Shown: positions 39,160 to 49,940, numbered from the stretch's first letter. The stretch is 64,000 nt of DNA from Hominenteromicrobium sp900549945 (GCA_902472305.1 CABRNK010000003.1:1-64000), one strand, 5' to 3'. Program-made: numbers and translations. Notes: generated by a model not told the origin, from the letters alone.

Positions 39160-40167
39160 TTATTCTTCCGGCTTCTGCGCCGCCGCGGCGATCTCATCGA
39201 TGATGTTCGACGATGCGTATTTGGCGCAGAGCGCGATCGCGCTTTTCAGTGTCGTCGCCTTCGCGCTGCCGTGCACCTTAAAGACAGGCTTCGAGCAGCC
39301 AAGGATCGGCGCGCCGCCGTACTCGTTGTAGTCAAGCTGCTTTTTGAGCGCTTTCATGTCCTTGTAAACGACGGCCGCCGCGAGCTTGTTTTTCGTGTTC
39401 TTCGTGAAAACACCCTTGAATTTGTCCATCAGCGCCAGCGCGACGCCCTCGTACATTTTGAGCAGCATGTTGCCCGTGAAGCCGTCGCAGACGACCACGT
39501 CGGCGGCGTCATACGGGATCTCGCGCGCCTCGACGTTGCCGACGAAACGGAGATCCGCCTGCGCCGCAAGCAGCTTGTGCGCCGCCTGCTGCAGCTCGCC
39601 GCCCTTGTGCGCCTCGGTGCCGACGTTTGCAAGCCCGACCCGCGGGTCTTTGAGCCCCATGACCTTCTGCATGTACACAGCGCCCATCCGGCCAAACTGC
39701 GCGAGCATCTCCGGGCGGCACTCGTTGTTCGCGCCGCCGTCGCAGAGCATGAAAAAGCCCTCGGATTTCGGCATCAGCGGCGCAAAGGCCACGCGCTTAA
39801 TCCCTTTGATGCGCTTGACGATCAGCGTCGCGCCGACAACGAGCGCGCCGCTGTTTCCGGCGGAGGCGAAAGCGTCGCCCCGGCCCTCCGCGAGCGCCCG
39901 CAGGCCGACCGCCATCGAGCTCTCCTTTTTCGCGCGCATGATATCGGTCGCCTCGTCCTCCATGGTGATCACATCCGGGCAGCCGATGATCTCGAAATCC
40001 GAAATATCCACTTGATTTTCCTGCGCCGCAGCCCGAAGCCTCTCCGCGCTGCCGGTCAAAATGATCTGCACGCCGAGCTCGTCCGCCGCCATGCGGCAGC
40101 CCTTGAGGATTTCCGCAGGGGCGTTGTCGCCGCCAAAGCCATCCACAATGATCCTCTGTTTTGCCAT
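39160..40167 (-). CDS. plsX: Phosphate acyltransferase PlsX
   Basis: PlsX makes acyl-phosphate from acyl-ACP for phospholipid synthesis. The 335-residue protein has IIVDGFGGDNAPAEILKGC at the start, SSMAVGLRALAEG, FASAGNSGALVVGATLIV, and CDGFTGNMLLKMYEG. I start at MAKQRII, 8 nt after AAGGAAGTG; an upstream extension overlaps trmFO. Usually fabD, fabG or acpP stand between plsX and rnc; here they are absent. Confidence 0.97.
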   Translation of the reverse strand: MAKQRIIVDGFGGDNAPAEILKGCRMAADELGVQIILTGSAERLRAAAQENQVDISDFEIIGCPDVITMEDEATDIMRAKKESSMAVGLRALAEGRGDAFASAGNSGALVVGATLIVKRIKGIKRVAFAPLMPKSEGFFMLCDGGANNECRPEMLAQFGRMGAVYMQKVMGLKDPRVGLANVGTEAHKGGELQQAAHKLLAAQADLRFVGNVEAREIPYDAADVVVCDGFTGNMLLKMYEGVALALMDKFKGVFTKNTKNKLAAAVVYKDMKALKKQLDYNEYGGAPILGCSKPVFKVHGSAKATTLKSAIALCAKYASSNIIDEIAAAAQKPEE

Positions 40168-40172
40168 TTTCG

Positions 40173-41514
<1,342 letters not shown>

Positions 41515-41525
<11 letters not shown>

Positions 41526-43623
41526 CGCCGCCCTCTTGCTCGCCGTCCTCCGGCTTGAACTCGTAGGTGCAGTCCGGCGTGACGCAGTACAGCGTCTTTG
41601 CCTTATCCTTCTTCTGGAGCAGGACCTTGCCGCAAACCGGGCAGTTCTTCCCGGAGGGCGCGTCCCACGAGACGAAATCGCACTTCGGGTACTGGTCGCA
41701 GCCGTAGAACACGCGGCCGCGCTTCGATTTCTTCTCGATGATCTTGCCGCCGCACTTCGGGCAGAGCGCGCCCGTATCGTTGACGATTTTCTTGACCGTC
41801 TTGCACTCCGGGTAGCCGGAGCAGGCGATAAACTTGCCGTAGCGGCCGAATTTCACGACCATCGGCTTGCCGCAGTTCGGGCAGATAAAATCGGTCTTAT
41901 CCTCCTCAAGCTGGATCTTTACGCCGTCCATTTCCTTTTTGGCCTTTTTGAGTGTCTTGTCGAAATCGTCGTAGAAGTCGTGCAGCGTCTCCACCCAGTC
42001 GGTTTCGCCGCTCTGCACCTCGTCGAGCTCCTTCTCGACCTCCGCCGTGAACTTCACATTGACGATCTCCGGAAAGCGCTCCTTCATCAGCTTTGTGATG
42101 ACCTCGCCGAGCTCCGTCGGCTTGAAGGATTTGCCCTCGCGCGTGACGTATTCGCGGCTCGTGATCGTCGTGATCGTCGCCGCATACGTGGACGGGCGGC
42201 CGATGCCGTTTTCCTCAAGCGTCTTAATCAGCGACGCCTCGGTGAAGCGCGCCGGCGGCTGCGTAAAGTGCTGGTTGCCCTTGAGCTCGCGCACCTTGAG
42301 CGCCATGCCGGCCTCGAGCTTCGGCAGATCCTTGCCCTTCTCCTCCTCCACGTCGCGGCCCTCCTCGTAGAGCACCGTGTAGCCGTCAAAGGCGACGTTA
42401 TAGCCGGACGCCTTGAAGATATAATCGCCGGCGGAAATCACGGCCTGCGTCGTGTTGAGCACGCAGTTTGCCATCTGGCAGGCGACAAAGCGCTCCCAGA
42501 TCAGCTTGTAGAGCTTGTATTGGTCCTTCGTCAGCGACGCCTCCACATCCTTTGGCGTCAATGCAACGGACGTCGGGCGGATCGCCTCGTGGCCGTCCTG
42601 CGCGTTGGCGCGCGCCTTAAAGTGGCGCGGCTTCGCGGGCAGATAGCTCTTGCCCCAGCGGTCGCCGATGAACTGCACGGCCTCCTGCACCGCGTCCTCG
42701 GAAATACGCAGCGAGTCGGTACGCATGTAGGTGATGAGGCCGACGGCGCCCATGCCGGCGATCTCCACGCCCTCGTACAGCTCCTGCGCGGCCTTCATCG
42801 TGCGCTTGGCCTGAAAGCCGAGCTTGCGGGACGCCTCCTGCTGCAAGGTCGAGGTGATGAACGGCGGCGCGGGCTGCTTGTTCTTCTTGCCCTTTTTGAC
42901 GGAATCGACGCGGAAATCTGCCGCCTCAAGCGCCGCGAGGATCGCGTCCGCCTGCTCCTTGTTCGTGATCTTGATCTCGCCGCTGCGGTCGCCGTAGAAC
43001 GACGCGCCGAAAATACTGCGCGAGCCCTCGGCTGTCAGGCGCGCATCGATCGACCAGTATTCCTCGGGCTTGAATTTGCGGATCTCCTCCTCACGGTCGA
43101 CGATGATGCGCAGCGCGACGGACTGCACGCGCCCGGCGGAAAGGCCGCGGCGGATCGTTTTCGCGAGGAACGGGCTCAGCGAATAGCCGACGAGGCGGTC
43201 GAGAATGCGGCGCGCCTGCTGGGCGTTGACGAGATTGAGGTCGATCGTGCGCGGGTGCGCCATGCCCTCCGTGACGCCGGTCTTTGTGATCTCGTTGAAG
43301 GTAACGCGGTTCATATCGCCTGCATCAAGCCCGAGAATATAGGCCAAATGCCACGAGATCGCCTCGCCCTCACGGTCGGGGTCGGTCGCGAGGTAGACGG
43401 TGTCGGATTCCTCCGCCGCCTCCTTCAGCTCGGAAACGAGCTTTTCCTTGCCCTTGATGATCGCGTACTTCGGTTTAAAATTGTCTTTCACGTCCACGCA
43501 CAGCCTTGCCTTCGGCAGGTCGCGCACGTGGCCCATCGAGGCGACGACCTCATAATCGCCGCCGAGGTATTTTTTGATCGTTTTCGCCTTTGCGGGCGAC
43601 TCAACGATGACGAGCTTGGACAT
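41515..43623 (-). CDS. topA: DNA topoisomerase I
   Basis: TopA relaxes negative supercoils. The 702-residue protein has the Toprim domain (KLVIVESPAKAKTIKKYLG, then ATDPDREGEAISWHL), the active-site tyrosine in GLITYMRTDS near residue 300, and the GRPSTYA segment. Three C-terminal four-cysteine zinc ribbons follow: CPNCGKPMVVK, CPKCGGKIIEK and CPVCGKVLLQ. It is first in the long gene series to leuS, with a promoter inside the tail of dprA. Confidence 0.98.
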
Positions 43624-43689
43624 ATATCTAGTTCTCCTCTGTCTGTATTTTACGCCGTGTATGCGTTATAATTTACCTTAGTCTGAATT

Positions 43690-43718
43690 AGTATACAGCA
43701 TCAAACGGATTTTGTAAA
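43690..43718 (-). promoter_or_regulatory. Promoter of topA and the following gene series
   Basis: TTTACA and TATACT on the minus strand with a 17-base spacer, starting in the last codons of dprA. The leader is about 60 nt. Confidence 0.7.
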
Positions 43719-44882
43719 CCTCTGGCCGGGATAAGTGCGAATCTTCCCGAAGAGCTCAAGCTCTGTGAGCGCCGCCAGCACAGCGCCTGCGGAAAGTCCC
43801 GTTTCCGCCTCGATCGCTGAAGCGTGCTTCGGCGTGCCGCCGAGCGCGCCGAAAACGCGCTGCGCGTCCGGCGAGAACCCCGGCTCTGCCTGCGGTGCGG
43901 CCGCCGGCTCCTCCGGCGCACAATCTGAAAGGGAGACAACGCGCACGCGCCGAACCGGGCGCGCCACCTGCTCCGCGGCCTGCCGCAGCGCTTCGGCGCG
44001 CGTATCCGACCGCCTGCCGGAAAGCGCGCGGCTGATGTCCTCTGCCGTGCGGACACGCACCGCGCCGTCGGCGGCAAGGGCGGCGCACCCGGCAAACGCC
44101 GGATCATCCCCGCCGATAAAGACAAAAACCTCGCGGTTCTGCTCCACGGCATACCGCGCCGTGATCAAAGCGCCGCTCTTTTCCGGCGCCTCCGCCACCA
44201 GAACGCCGTGTGCCATGCCGGAAATCAGCCGGTTGCGCGTCTGGAACGCGCCGCGCTGCACGGGCGTCTGCATCGGGTATTCGGTGAGGAGCGCGCCGCC
44301 CCGGTCGATGATCTCCCGGCGCAGGTTCGCGTTATCCATCAGATAAGGATAGTCGAGGCCGCACGGCAGCACCGCAACGGTCGGCGTGCGGCCGTTGATC
44401 GCGCCGCGGTGCGCCTCGGAATCGACGCCGAGCGCGCCGCCGCTGACGATCACGGCGCCCTCAAGCGCCAGCCCGTAGCTGATCTCCCGCGCAGCGCGCA
44501 GGCCGACTGCCCCCGCTTTGCGCGTGCCGACCACACCGACCGCGATGCCGCCTGAAATCTCGGGCAGCGCGCCGCGCACGTAAAGGGCCGCCGGCGGGTT
44601 GTAGATCTCCCGGAGCAGCGCCGGGTAGCCCGGCGTATCCGGCGTGAACACCTGCTGGCCGAGCCGCAGGCAGTATTCGAGCGCGGCCTCCGCCTCCTGC
44701 GCGCCATAGGCACTCAGCGCCGCAAGTTCTTTATCCGAGATGAACGAGAAGCTGCTCCAAAGGCCGATGCCGCCCCTGAAAAATGCTTCCGCACTGCCCG
44801 TGCGGCGCACAAGCTGCATGGGCTTTGCGCTGCCCGCGCCGAAAGCATTCTGCATCCAGATCCAGTATACGCGCTCATCCAT
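43701..44882 (-). CDS. dprA: DNA processing protein DprA (Smf)
   Basis: DprA loads RecA on incoming single-stranded DNA. The 393-residue protein has an N-terminal helical part, the Rossmann-like core (VGVVGTRKAGAVGLRAAREI, VIVSGGALGVDSEAHRGAI, VAVLPCGLDYPYL, SGMAHGVLVAEAPEKSGAL), and a winged-helix C-terminus (LGGTPKHASAIEAETGLS). Its start overlaps the trmH stop by 8 nt. With comM it suggests some DNA-uptake capacity, though the pilus genes are not seen. Confidence 0.95.
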   Translation of the reverse strand: MDERVYWIWMQNAFGAGSAKPMQLVRRTGSAEAFFRGGIGLWSSFSFISDKELAALSAYGAQEAEAALEYCLRLGQQVFTPDTPGYPALLREIYNPPAALYVRGALPEISGGIAVGVVGTRKAGAVGLRAAREISYGLALEGAVIVSGGALGVDSEAHRGAINGRTPTVAVLPCGLDYPYLMDNANLRREIIDRGGALLTEYPMQTPVQRGAFQTRNRLISGMAHGVLVAEAPEKSGALITARYAVEQNREVFVFIGGDDPAFAGCAALAADGAVRVRTAEDISRALSGRRSDTRAEALRQAAEQVARPVRRVRVVSLSDCAPEEPAAAPQAEPGFSPDAQRVFGALGGTPKHASAIEAETGLSAGAVLAALTELELFGKIRTYPGQRFTKSV

Positions 44883-45693
44883 CCGCCTGCTCCCCCTTTT
44901 CCGCGCCGCGCATCATTTCCCACAGAACGATCGCCGCGGCGGTCGATGCGTTGAACGACTCCGCGCGGCCGCGCATCGGGATCGTGATGCGCTCGGCGCA
45001 GGCCGCGATTGCCTCCTGCGTCAGGCCATTCCCCTCGTTGCCGATCCACACGGCCCAGCGTCCCGCCTCAAACGGGATCGACGTGATCGGCGCCGCGGCA
45101 CTATCCGGCACGGCCGCAAGCGACCGAAGCCCGCGCTCATTCAGCGCCGCGGCGCACTGCAAGGCGCTCTCGTACTGCTCGAAGCCGAGCCGAAGCACCG
45201 CGCCCATGCTGCCGCGCAGCACCTTCGGGCTGAAAATATCGCAGCACGCGCCGACCAGCGCGATGTGCAGAACGCCGAGCGCCTCGGCGGTGCGCAGGAT
45301 TGTCCCCACATTCGAGGGGTCCTGCACGTTTTCGAGCACGAGCACGCGCCGTGCGGCCTCGAGCGCGCCCGTCCGCCGCTTCATCCGGCAGACGCAGAAG
45401 ATCCCCTGCGGGTTCTTCGTATCCGAAAGCAGCGGCGCGATGTGCGCTTCGATGCAGTAGGCGCGTTCGGCTGCGTGCAGCACAGGGCGCAGGTACGCCC
45501 CATATTTTTCCGCCGCAGCCTCCGTATAAAAGCAGGCGGCGATTTCCGCGCCGCTTTTTGCGGCGTCCGCGCAGAGCCGCGCGCCCTCCGCTATGAAAAG
45601 TCCCGCCTCGCTTCTTTTTTCCGCCTTCTGCAAAAGCGACGCGGCATCCCTCACAACGGGGCTTTTGCGGCTTGTGATCCTTTCTGCCTTCAT
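44875..45693 (-). CDS. TrmH/SpoU family RNA 2'-O-methyltransferase
   Basis: The 272-residue protein has an N-terminal substrate-binding domain and a C-terminal SPOUT knot: VLVLENVQDPSNVGTILRTAEA (motif 1), WAVWIGNEGNGLTQE (motif 2) and IPMRGRAESFNASTAAAIVLWE (motif 3). It methylates ribose 2'-OH in rRNA or tRNA; the target is unknown, and RlmB-like or TsnR-like enzymes are candidates. I start at MKAERITSRK after GGAGG. The rplT terminator ends 22 nt upstream, leaving no room for a promoter, so it probably relies on read-through. Confidence 0.92.
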   Translation of the reverse strand: MKAERITSRKSPVVRDAASLLQKAEKRSEAGLFIAEGARLCADAAKSGAEIAACFYTEAAAEKYGAYLRPVLHAAERAYCIEAHIAPLLSDTKNPQGIFCVCRMKRRTGALEAARRVLVLENVQDPSNVGTILRTAEALGVLHIALVGACCDIFSPKVLRGSMGAVLRLGFEQYESALQCAAALNERGLRSLAAVPDSAAAPITSIPFEAGRWAVWIGNEGNGLTQEAIAACAERITIPMRGRAESFNASTAAAIVLWEMMRGAEKGEQADG

Positions 45694-45714
45694 AGGCTTC
45701 CTCCCTCTCCTCAC

Positions 45715-45753
45715 AGCAAAAAACGTGCGTCCGGAGGGTATTCCGGACGCACG
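45715..45753 (-). terminator. Terminator of rplT, directly before trmH
   Basis: CGTGCGTCCGG and CCGGACGCACG form an 11-bp stem with an 8-nt loop followed by TTTTTT on the minus strand. It ends 22 nt before the trmH start. Confidence 0.85.
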
Positions 45754-45763
45754 GATAGCTTTT

Positions 45764-46117
45764 TTATGCAGCAGTCTTTGCCTTCTCAACCAGCGCCTTG
45801 AAAGCAGCCTCATCAGCGATTGCGATCTCGGAAAGCATCTTTCTGTTGAGTGTCACACCGGCCTTCTTGAGGCCGTTCATGAACGCGGAATAGGTCGTGC
45901 CGTTTGCGCGGCAGGCCGCGTTGATTCTGGAGATCCACAGGCGGCGGAAGTCTCTCTTCTTCTGCTTTCTGCCGATATAGGCATAATTGCCGGACTTCAT
46001 GACGGCCTGCTTCGCCATCTTGAAGTGTCTGCTCTTGGAACCCCAATAGCCCTTTGCGAGCTTCAGAATCTTCTTTCTTCTCTTGCGCGTAGCGAGCGCA
46101 CCCTTAACTCTAGCCAT
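45764..46117 (-). CDS. rplT: 50S ribosomal protein L20
   Basis: L20 helps assemble the 50S subunit and represses its own operon. The 117-residue protein opens ARVKGALATRKRRKKILKLA and contains RDFRRLWISRINAACRANG. The 130-nt gap after rpmI holds GGCCGGGCGC pairing with GCGCCGGCC just before the ribosome site, and the 9-mer GCGGCTCCA (46211-46219) also present in the infC leader. Confidence 0.98.
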   Translation of the reverse strand: MARVKGALATRKRRKKILKLAKGYWGSKSRHFKMAKQAVMKSGNYAYIGRKQKKRDFRRLWISRINAACRANGTTYSAFMNGLKKAGVTLNRKMLSEIAIADEAAFKALVEKAKTAA

Positions 46118-46247
46118 TTATGTGAACATTCCTTTCCATGTTGAATTCCGGCCGGCGCATAATGCAGCGCCCGGCCGCGAAAGCCGTGATGCCGGTCTGC
46201 ATGAAGCCCTGCGGCTCCACCCGGCGGCGTTTTCCTCTGCTCTCCGC

Positions 46248-46451
46248 TTACGCGTAGGGGAGCATCTTCTTGACGGCCTTCACGCTCGTCTTATCCGTGA
46301 CGGTCGTGCCGCGCGCATGGCGCTTCGACTTCGCGGTTTTGCCGTGGCCGTTCAGAAGGTGGCTCGTATATGCATGGCCGCGGATGACCTTTCCGTTTTT
46401 GGAAATCTTCAGGCGCTTCTTCGCGCCGCTGTGTGTTTTGAGCTTCGGCAT
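46248..46451 (-). CDS. rpmI: 50S ribosomal protein L35
   Basis: The 67-residue protein begins PKLKTHSGAKKRLKISKNGK and has RGHAYTSHLLNGHGKTAKSK, the L35 signature. It lies 22 nt after infC and before rplT in the standard order. Confidence 0.98.
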   Translation of the reverse strand: MPKLKTHSGAKKRLKISKNGKVIRGHAYTSHLLNGHGKTAKSKRHARGTTVTDKTSVKAVKKMLPYA

Positions 46452-46473
46452 TTTAAAGTCCTCCTTGAAATTG

Positions 46474-46992
46474 TTATTTAACGGGCTTGGGGGCGAGGAA
46501 CATCAGCATGTTTCGACCCTCGAGCTTCGCGGGCTTTTCAACATTTGCAATCTCTGCAAGTGCTTCAGCGAAACGCTTCATGATGTCTGCACCCAGTTCC
46601 GGATGACCCATCTCTCTGCCGCGGAAACGGATCGAAACCTTAACCTTGTTGCCTTCGGAAAGGAAACGCGAGGCGTGGTTCTTCTTCGTTTCGAAGTCGT
46701 GGGTATCAATGTTGAGCGATAAACGTATTTCCTTGATCTCGACGACGCGCTGGTTCTTTCTGGCTTCCTTCTCGCGCTTCGCCTGCTCGAAACGGTATTT
46801 GCCGTAATCGATGATCTTGCATACGGGCGGCGTGGCCTGCGGAGCAATCTTGACAAGGTCGAGATTTTTCTCCGCCGCGAGATTCAGGGCGTCGCGTGAC
46901 GACATAATGCCGAGCTGTGCGCCGTCCGGGCCGATCACGCGCAGCTCTCTGTCGCGGATCTCTCCGTTTATCTGTAGTTCCTGTTTGCTAAT
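46474..46992 (-). CDS. infC: Translation initiation factor IF-3, ATT start codon
   Basis: IF-3 controls start-codon and initiator-tRNA selection. The 172-residue protein starts SKQELQINGEIRDRELRVIG after an ATT codon placed 7 nt after GGAGGTG. The N domain (PPVCKIIDYGKYRFEQAKR) and C domain (IRLSLNIDTHDFETK, VKVSIRFRGREMGHPELG) are complete. The ATT start is known for infC in many bacteria and lets IF-3 repress its own translation. A shorter version from GTG at 46938 would lose conserved N-terminal residues. Confidence 0.97.
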   Translation of the reverse strand: MSKQELQINGEIRDRELRVIGPDGAQLGIMSSRDALNLAAEKNLDLVKIAPQATPPVCKIIDYGKYRFEQAKREKEARKNQRVVEIKEIRLSLNIDTHDFETKKNHASRFLSEGNKVKVSIRFRGREMGHPELGADIMKRFAEALAEIANVEKPAKLEGRNMLMFLAPKPVK

Positions 46993-47175
46993 GGTTAAGC
47001 ACCTCCATCACACGTGCGATAACTTGTTTTCGCGGCTCCATGCAGCAAATAAGCGGGCAGAAAACCTCTGCCCGCAAATCAACTCAGCTGAAACGCCGTT
47101 CGGCGTTCTCTGCTATATTGACCTGTGTCAGACGGTACTGCACGGGTGTGAGCGCATGGCTCCACTTTGTTTCCT
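46993..47175 (-). promoter_or_regulatory. infC-rpmI-rplT leader RNA (L20-leader type)
   Basis: The leader of about 180 nt holds a hairpin at 47092-47107 (AACGCCG/CGGCGTT) and a terminator-like hairpin at 47053-47075 (GCGGGCAG/CTGCCCGC followed by TTATTTGC). The element TGGAGCC occurs near both ends (47157-47163 and 47034-47040). In Bacillus, L20 controls premature termination in this leader. I assign it by position and architecture. Confidence 0.65.
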
Positions 47176-47180
47176 GAATG

Positions 47181-47209
47181 ATTATACTACGTCCCTCTCC
47201 CCTTGTCAA
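47181..47209 (-). promoter_or_regulatory. Promoter of infC-rpmI-rplT
   Basis: Consensus TTGACA and TATAAT with a 17-base spacer on the minus strand, the best promoter in the window. Confidence 0.9.
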
Positions 47210-47224
47210 CGGGAAAATAAAGTT

Positions 47225-48193
47225 TTATTCGAATATTTCGCGCACGATGTCCTCGATGCGCGGCTCGACCGCGTAGATGTTCTTCGGGTCGTAACAGCGG
47301 ATCAGGCCGATCATTGCGTCGCGCGAGCTCTCCCCCGCCGCCGAAAGGCACAGCGTGTGCCCGTCCCGCTCCAAAATCCTAAAGCCCGCGGGCGGCGCGC
47401 CGTCCGGCGCCGCGCCCTCGAACTCAAGCTTAAAGACCGTGCCGCGCCTGTATTTTTCCTTGAAACCGCCGAGCGAGCCGTCGAAGAGCTTCGTGCCCTG
47501 ATCGATGAGGATCAGACGGCTGCACACAGCCTCGATGTCGTCCATGTCGTGCGTCGTCAGAATGACCGTCGTGCCCCTTTCGCGGTTGATCGTGCGCACT
47601 GCGTCGCGCAGCACCTTCTTGCTCATCACGTCAAGGCCGATCGTCGGCTCGTCGAGGTAGAGCACATCCGGGTCGTGCAGCAGCGCGATCGCGACGTTCG
47701 CCTTCATCTTCTGCCCGAGGCTGAGCTGGCGCACCGGCTGGTCGATGAACTCGCCCATGCCGAGCAGCTCGGTGTAAAACGCGCAGTTTTTCCGGAACAC
47801 GTCCCGCGGCGTGTCGTAAAGGCTCTCGTAGAGGTCAAAGGTATCGGAGATCGGCAGATCCCAGTAAAGCTGCGAGCGCTGGCCGAACACGACGCCGATG
47901 TGCTTCGCGTTCTCCTTTCTGTCCTTATACGGCACGATGCCGCCGACCGAAACCGTGCCGCTTGTCGGGATCAAAACGCCCGAAAGCATCTTGATCGTCG
48001 TCGATTTGCCCGCGCCGTTCGGCCCGATATAGCCGACGATCTCGCCGCGCTCTATCGAAAAGCTCACGTCGCGCACGGCACTTTTCACCCTGTATTCGCG
48101 GTGAAACAGCGATTTTACCGCGCCCGCAAAGCCCTTTTCAGTCTGCGCGATGCGGTAATCCTTGCAGAGATCCCGCACTTCAATAAAGCTCAT
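47225..48193 (-). CDS. ABC transporter ATP-binding protein (ABC-2 type)
   Basis: The 322-residue ATPase has Walker A GYIGPNGAGKSTTIKML near residue 58, the Q loop in VVFGQRSQL, signature LSLGQKMKANVAIALL, Walker B DVLYLDEPTIGLD and the H loop TTHDMDD. The 110-residue C-terminal extension is typical of the group paired with DUF990-type permeases. It is third in the operon after two permease genes (19-nt gap). The exported or imported substrate is unknown. Confidence 0.93.
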   Translation of the reverse strand: MSFIEVRDLCKDYRIAQTEKGFAGAVKSLFHREYRVKSAVRDVSFSIERGEIVGYIGPNGAGKSTTIKMLSGVLIPTSGTVSVGGIVPYKDRKENAKHIGVVFGQRSQLYWDLPISDTFDLYESLYDTPRDVFRKNCAFYTELLGMGEFIDQPVRQLSLGQKMKANVAIALLHDPDVLYLDEPTIGLDVMSKKVLRDAVRTINRERGTTVILTTHDMDDIEAVCSRLILIDQGTKLFDGSLGGFKEKYRRGTVFKLEFEGAAPDGAPPAGFRILERDGHTLCLSAAGESSRDAMIGLIRCYDPKNIYAVEPRIEDIVREIFE

Positions 48194-48212
48194 TGCAATT
48201 CCCCTCTCTTTC

Positions 48213-49019
48213 TTACGAGCCCGTGCTTTTGTAATGGCTGAGGCCCCAATTCCACAAAACGACGCTCAAAGCGAAGCAGAGCGCGCCGACCGCCGGCGTG
48301 AGGTACGGCAGCACCGCCGGAAAGCCCGCCGGCACCGCCTTACCGAGCAGCAGCGAGGCCGGGTAGAAATTTATAAACGCAAACGGCAGGATGAACGTCA
48401 GAATAAATTGGATGCCGCGCGGGTAAACGGTGATCGGATAATCCGTGAACTTTTTCATGTTGAAGAGCAGGAAATCGAGCACCGGGTTTTCGTTGACCGT
48501 GAAGAAGCTCATGACGGAGCTTGCGATCAGCGCCGCAGCCTGAATGAGCGCCGCGCCGAGCACCACAAGCACGAGGCGCAGAAGGTTCAAAAGCGTGCAC
48601 GAAAAGCCGACGCGCACGAGCGCGAACACGATGACGGAAACGGACAGCGTAAAATGGCTGACATAGCCGATGTTGAAGCCCGCGAACATCTCGTGGACGA
48701 ACGGGTGCAGCGGCTTCGTGAGCGAGGCATCGAACTCGCCCGAGCGGATTTTTCCGCTGAGTCCCTGCGCCGGCGTGAAGAAAAAGGCCGCGCCGATCGA
48801 ATACGACAGAATCGAGATGCCGTAGAGCAGAAGCACCTCGTCCGCCGTCCAGCCGCTGAGGCTTTCAAAGCTCGAGACCATGATGAACAGCGTCGCAAAC
48901 GTCGCGCCGTAGCTGAGCCACTGCCCGACGATGCCCGCGAAATACGTGCTGCGGTACGCCGTCTGTATGCGGAACGCCACGCGGACAAAGGCGCCGAACA
49001 GCTTCAGATATTTTTTCAT
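48213..49019 (-). CDS. ABC-2 type permease
   Basis: The 268-residue protein has about six membrane helices. Characteristic segments are KKYLKLFGAFVRVAFRIQTAYR at the start, SGKIRSGEFDASLTKPLHPF in the first cytoplasmic region, and a C-terminal FALSVVLWNWGLSHYKSTGS. It belongs to the DUF990-like ABC-2 group. It overlaps no neighbour and follows its paralogue by 15 nt, with GGGGAGGG as ribosome site. Confidence 0.9.
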   Translation of the reverse strand: MKKYLKLFGAFVRVAFRIQTAYRSTYFAGIVGQWLSYGATFATLFIMVSSFESLSGWTADEVLLLYGISILSYSIGAAFFFTPAQGLSGKIRSGEFDASLTKPLHPFVHEMFAGFNIGYVSHFTLSVSVIVFALVRVGFSCTLLNLLRLVLVVLGAALIQAAALIASSVMSFFTVNENPVLDFLLFNMKKFTDYPITVYPRGIQFILTFILPFAFINFYPASLLLGKAVPAGFPAVLPYLTPAVGALCFALSVVLWNWGLSHYKSTGS

Positions 49020-49034
49020 CTTCGCACCCTCCCC

Positions 49035-49823
49035 TCAGCCGCCGTTGACCGTCAGGCCCTGCACGGCGCTGCGCCACATGACACGGTCGAGCAGCCCAAG
49101 CACGAGAAGCCATGCGAGCGCGCAGAGGATCGGCACCCACGCCTCACCGGCCGGCGTGCGGCCGAGCAGGAGGTTCACCGGTTCAAAGGCGACATAGCGG
49201 AACGGCAGCACATAGCTGACCGTCTGCAGCGCCTTTGGATAGAACCACAGCGGCACCGCCGTGCCGCCGAAAAATGTCGTCAGCGCGCTGACGTACCAGC
49301 TTAAAAACCAGCACCGCTGGATGCGGAACGCGAGCAGGCCAAAGGTGTACGTCAGCTCGAACATCAAAAGCACGCCGAGCACGAGCGACACAAGAAACGC
49401 CAGCACGCTGCCGATTTCCGGCGCCTCTGCGCCGCCGAGAAAAAAAGCCCCGACTGCGGCAACCGGAAGCACGTTCGTCATCACGCTGAACGCGTTCTTT
49501 CCGAAAATGTTTGCCAGAAGATAGTATTTGTACGAGATCGGGCGCAGCAGCTCCATCGCGATGGAGCCATCGGTCACGGCGGCCTCGATCGTCGTCGCGA
49601 TATTCGCGCGCGTCAGCTTGGACACGAACGTGTTTACGATGACGAACAGCACCATGTCCGTGAAGCTCGTCCCGCTTTGCAGACCCGTGCCGAGCAGCGC
49701 GTGCCACAGGCAGATCTGGATCGCAAACGACAGCAGCGTGCTCGCGGCGCTGCTCAGCGTCGCCGCGCGGTAAATCATCTGCGATTTAAATGCTTTTTGG
49801 AACACAATCCGGTATTTCCGCAT
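49035..49823 (-). CDS. ABC-2 type permease, second subunit
   Basis: The 262-residue protein starts RKYRIVFQKAFKSQMIYR after GGGAGGGG and has six predicted helices, with TDGSIAMELLRPISYKYY matching the first-loop motif of its partner. The two permeases probably form a heterodimer over the ATPase dimer. A long in-frame extension upstream runs through the promoter and is rejected. It is the first gene of the transporter operon. Confidence 0.9.
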   Translation of the reverse strand: MRKYRIVFQKAFKSQMIYRAATLSSAASTLLSFAIQICLWHALLGTGLQSGTSFTDMVLFVIVNTFVSKLTRANIATTIEAAVTDGSIAMELLRPISYKYYLLANIFGKNAFSVMTNVLPVAAVGAFFLGGAEAPEIGSVLAFLVSLVLGVLLMFELTYTFGLLAFRIQRCWFLSWYVSALTTFFGGTAVPLWFYPKALQTVSYVLPFRYVAFEPVNLLLGRTPAGEAWVPILCALAWLLVLGLLDRVMWRSAVQGLTVNGG

Positions 49824-49908
49824 TATACAACCCCTCCCAAGAATTGTGCGGGTACCGCGGCCTTGCCGCCTTTCCCGCGTGCGCCCGCGCTGTTTACAGC
49901 GGATTTTT

Positions 49909-49937
49909 ATTATAGCAGAGCGCCTGCCTGCGGTCAA
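49909..49937 (-). promoter_or_regulatory. Promoter of the ABC transporter operon
   Basis: TTGACC and TATAAT with a 17-base spacer on the minus strand, just past the addA terminator. Confidence 0.8.
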
Positions 49938-49940
49938 CGA

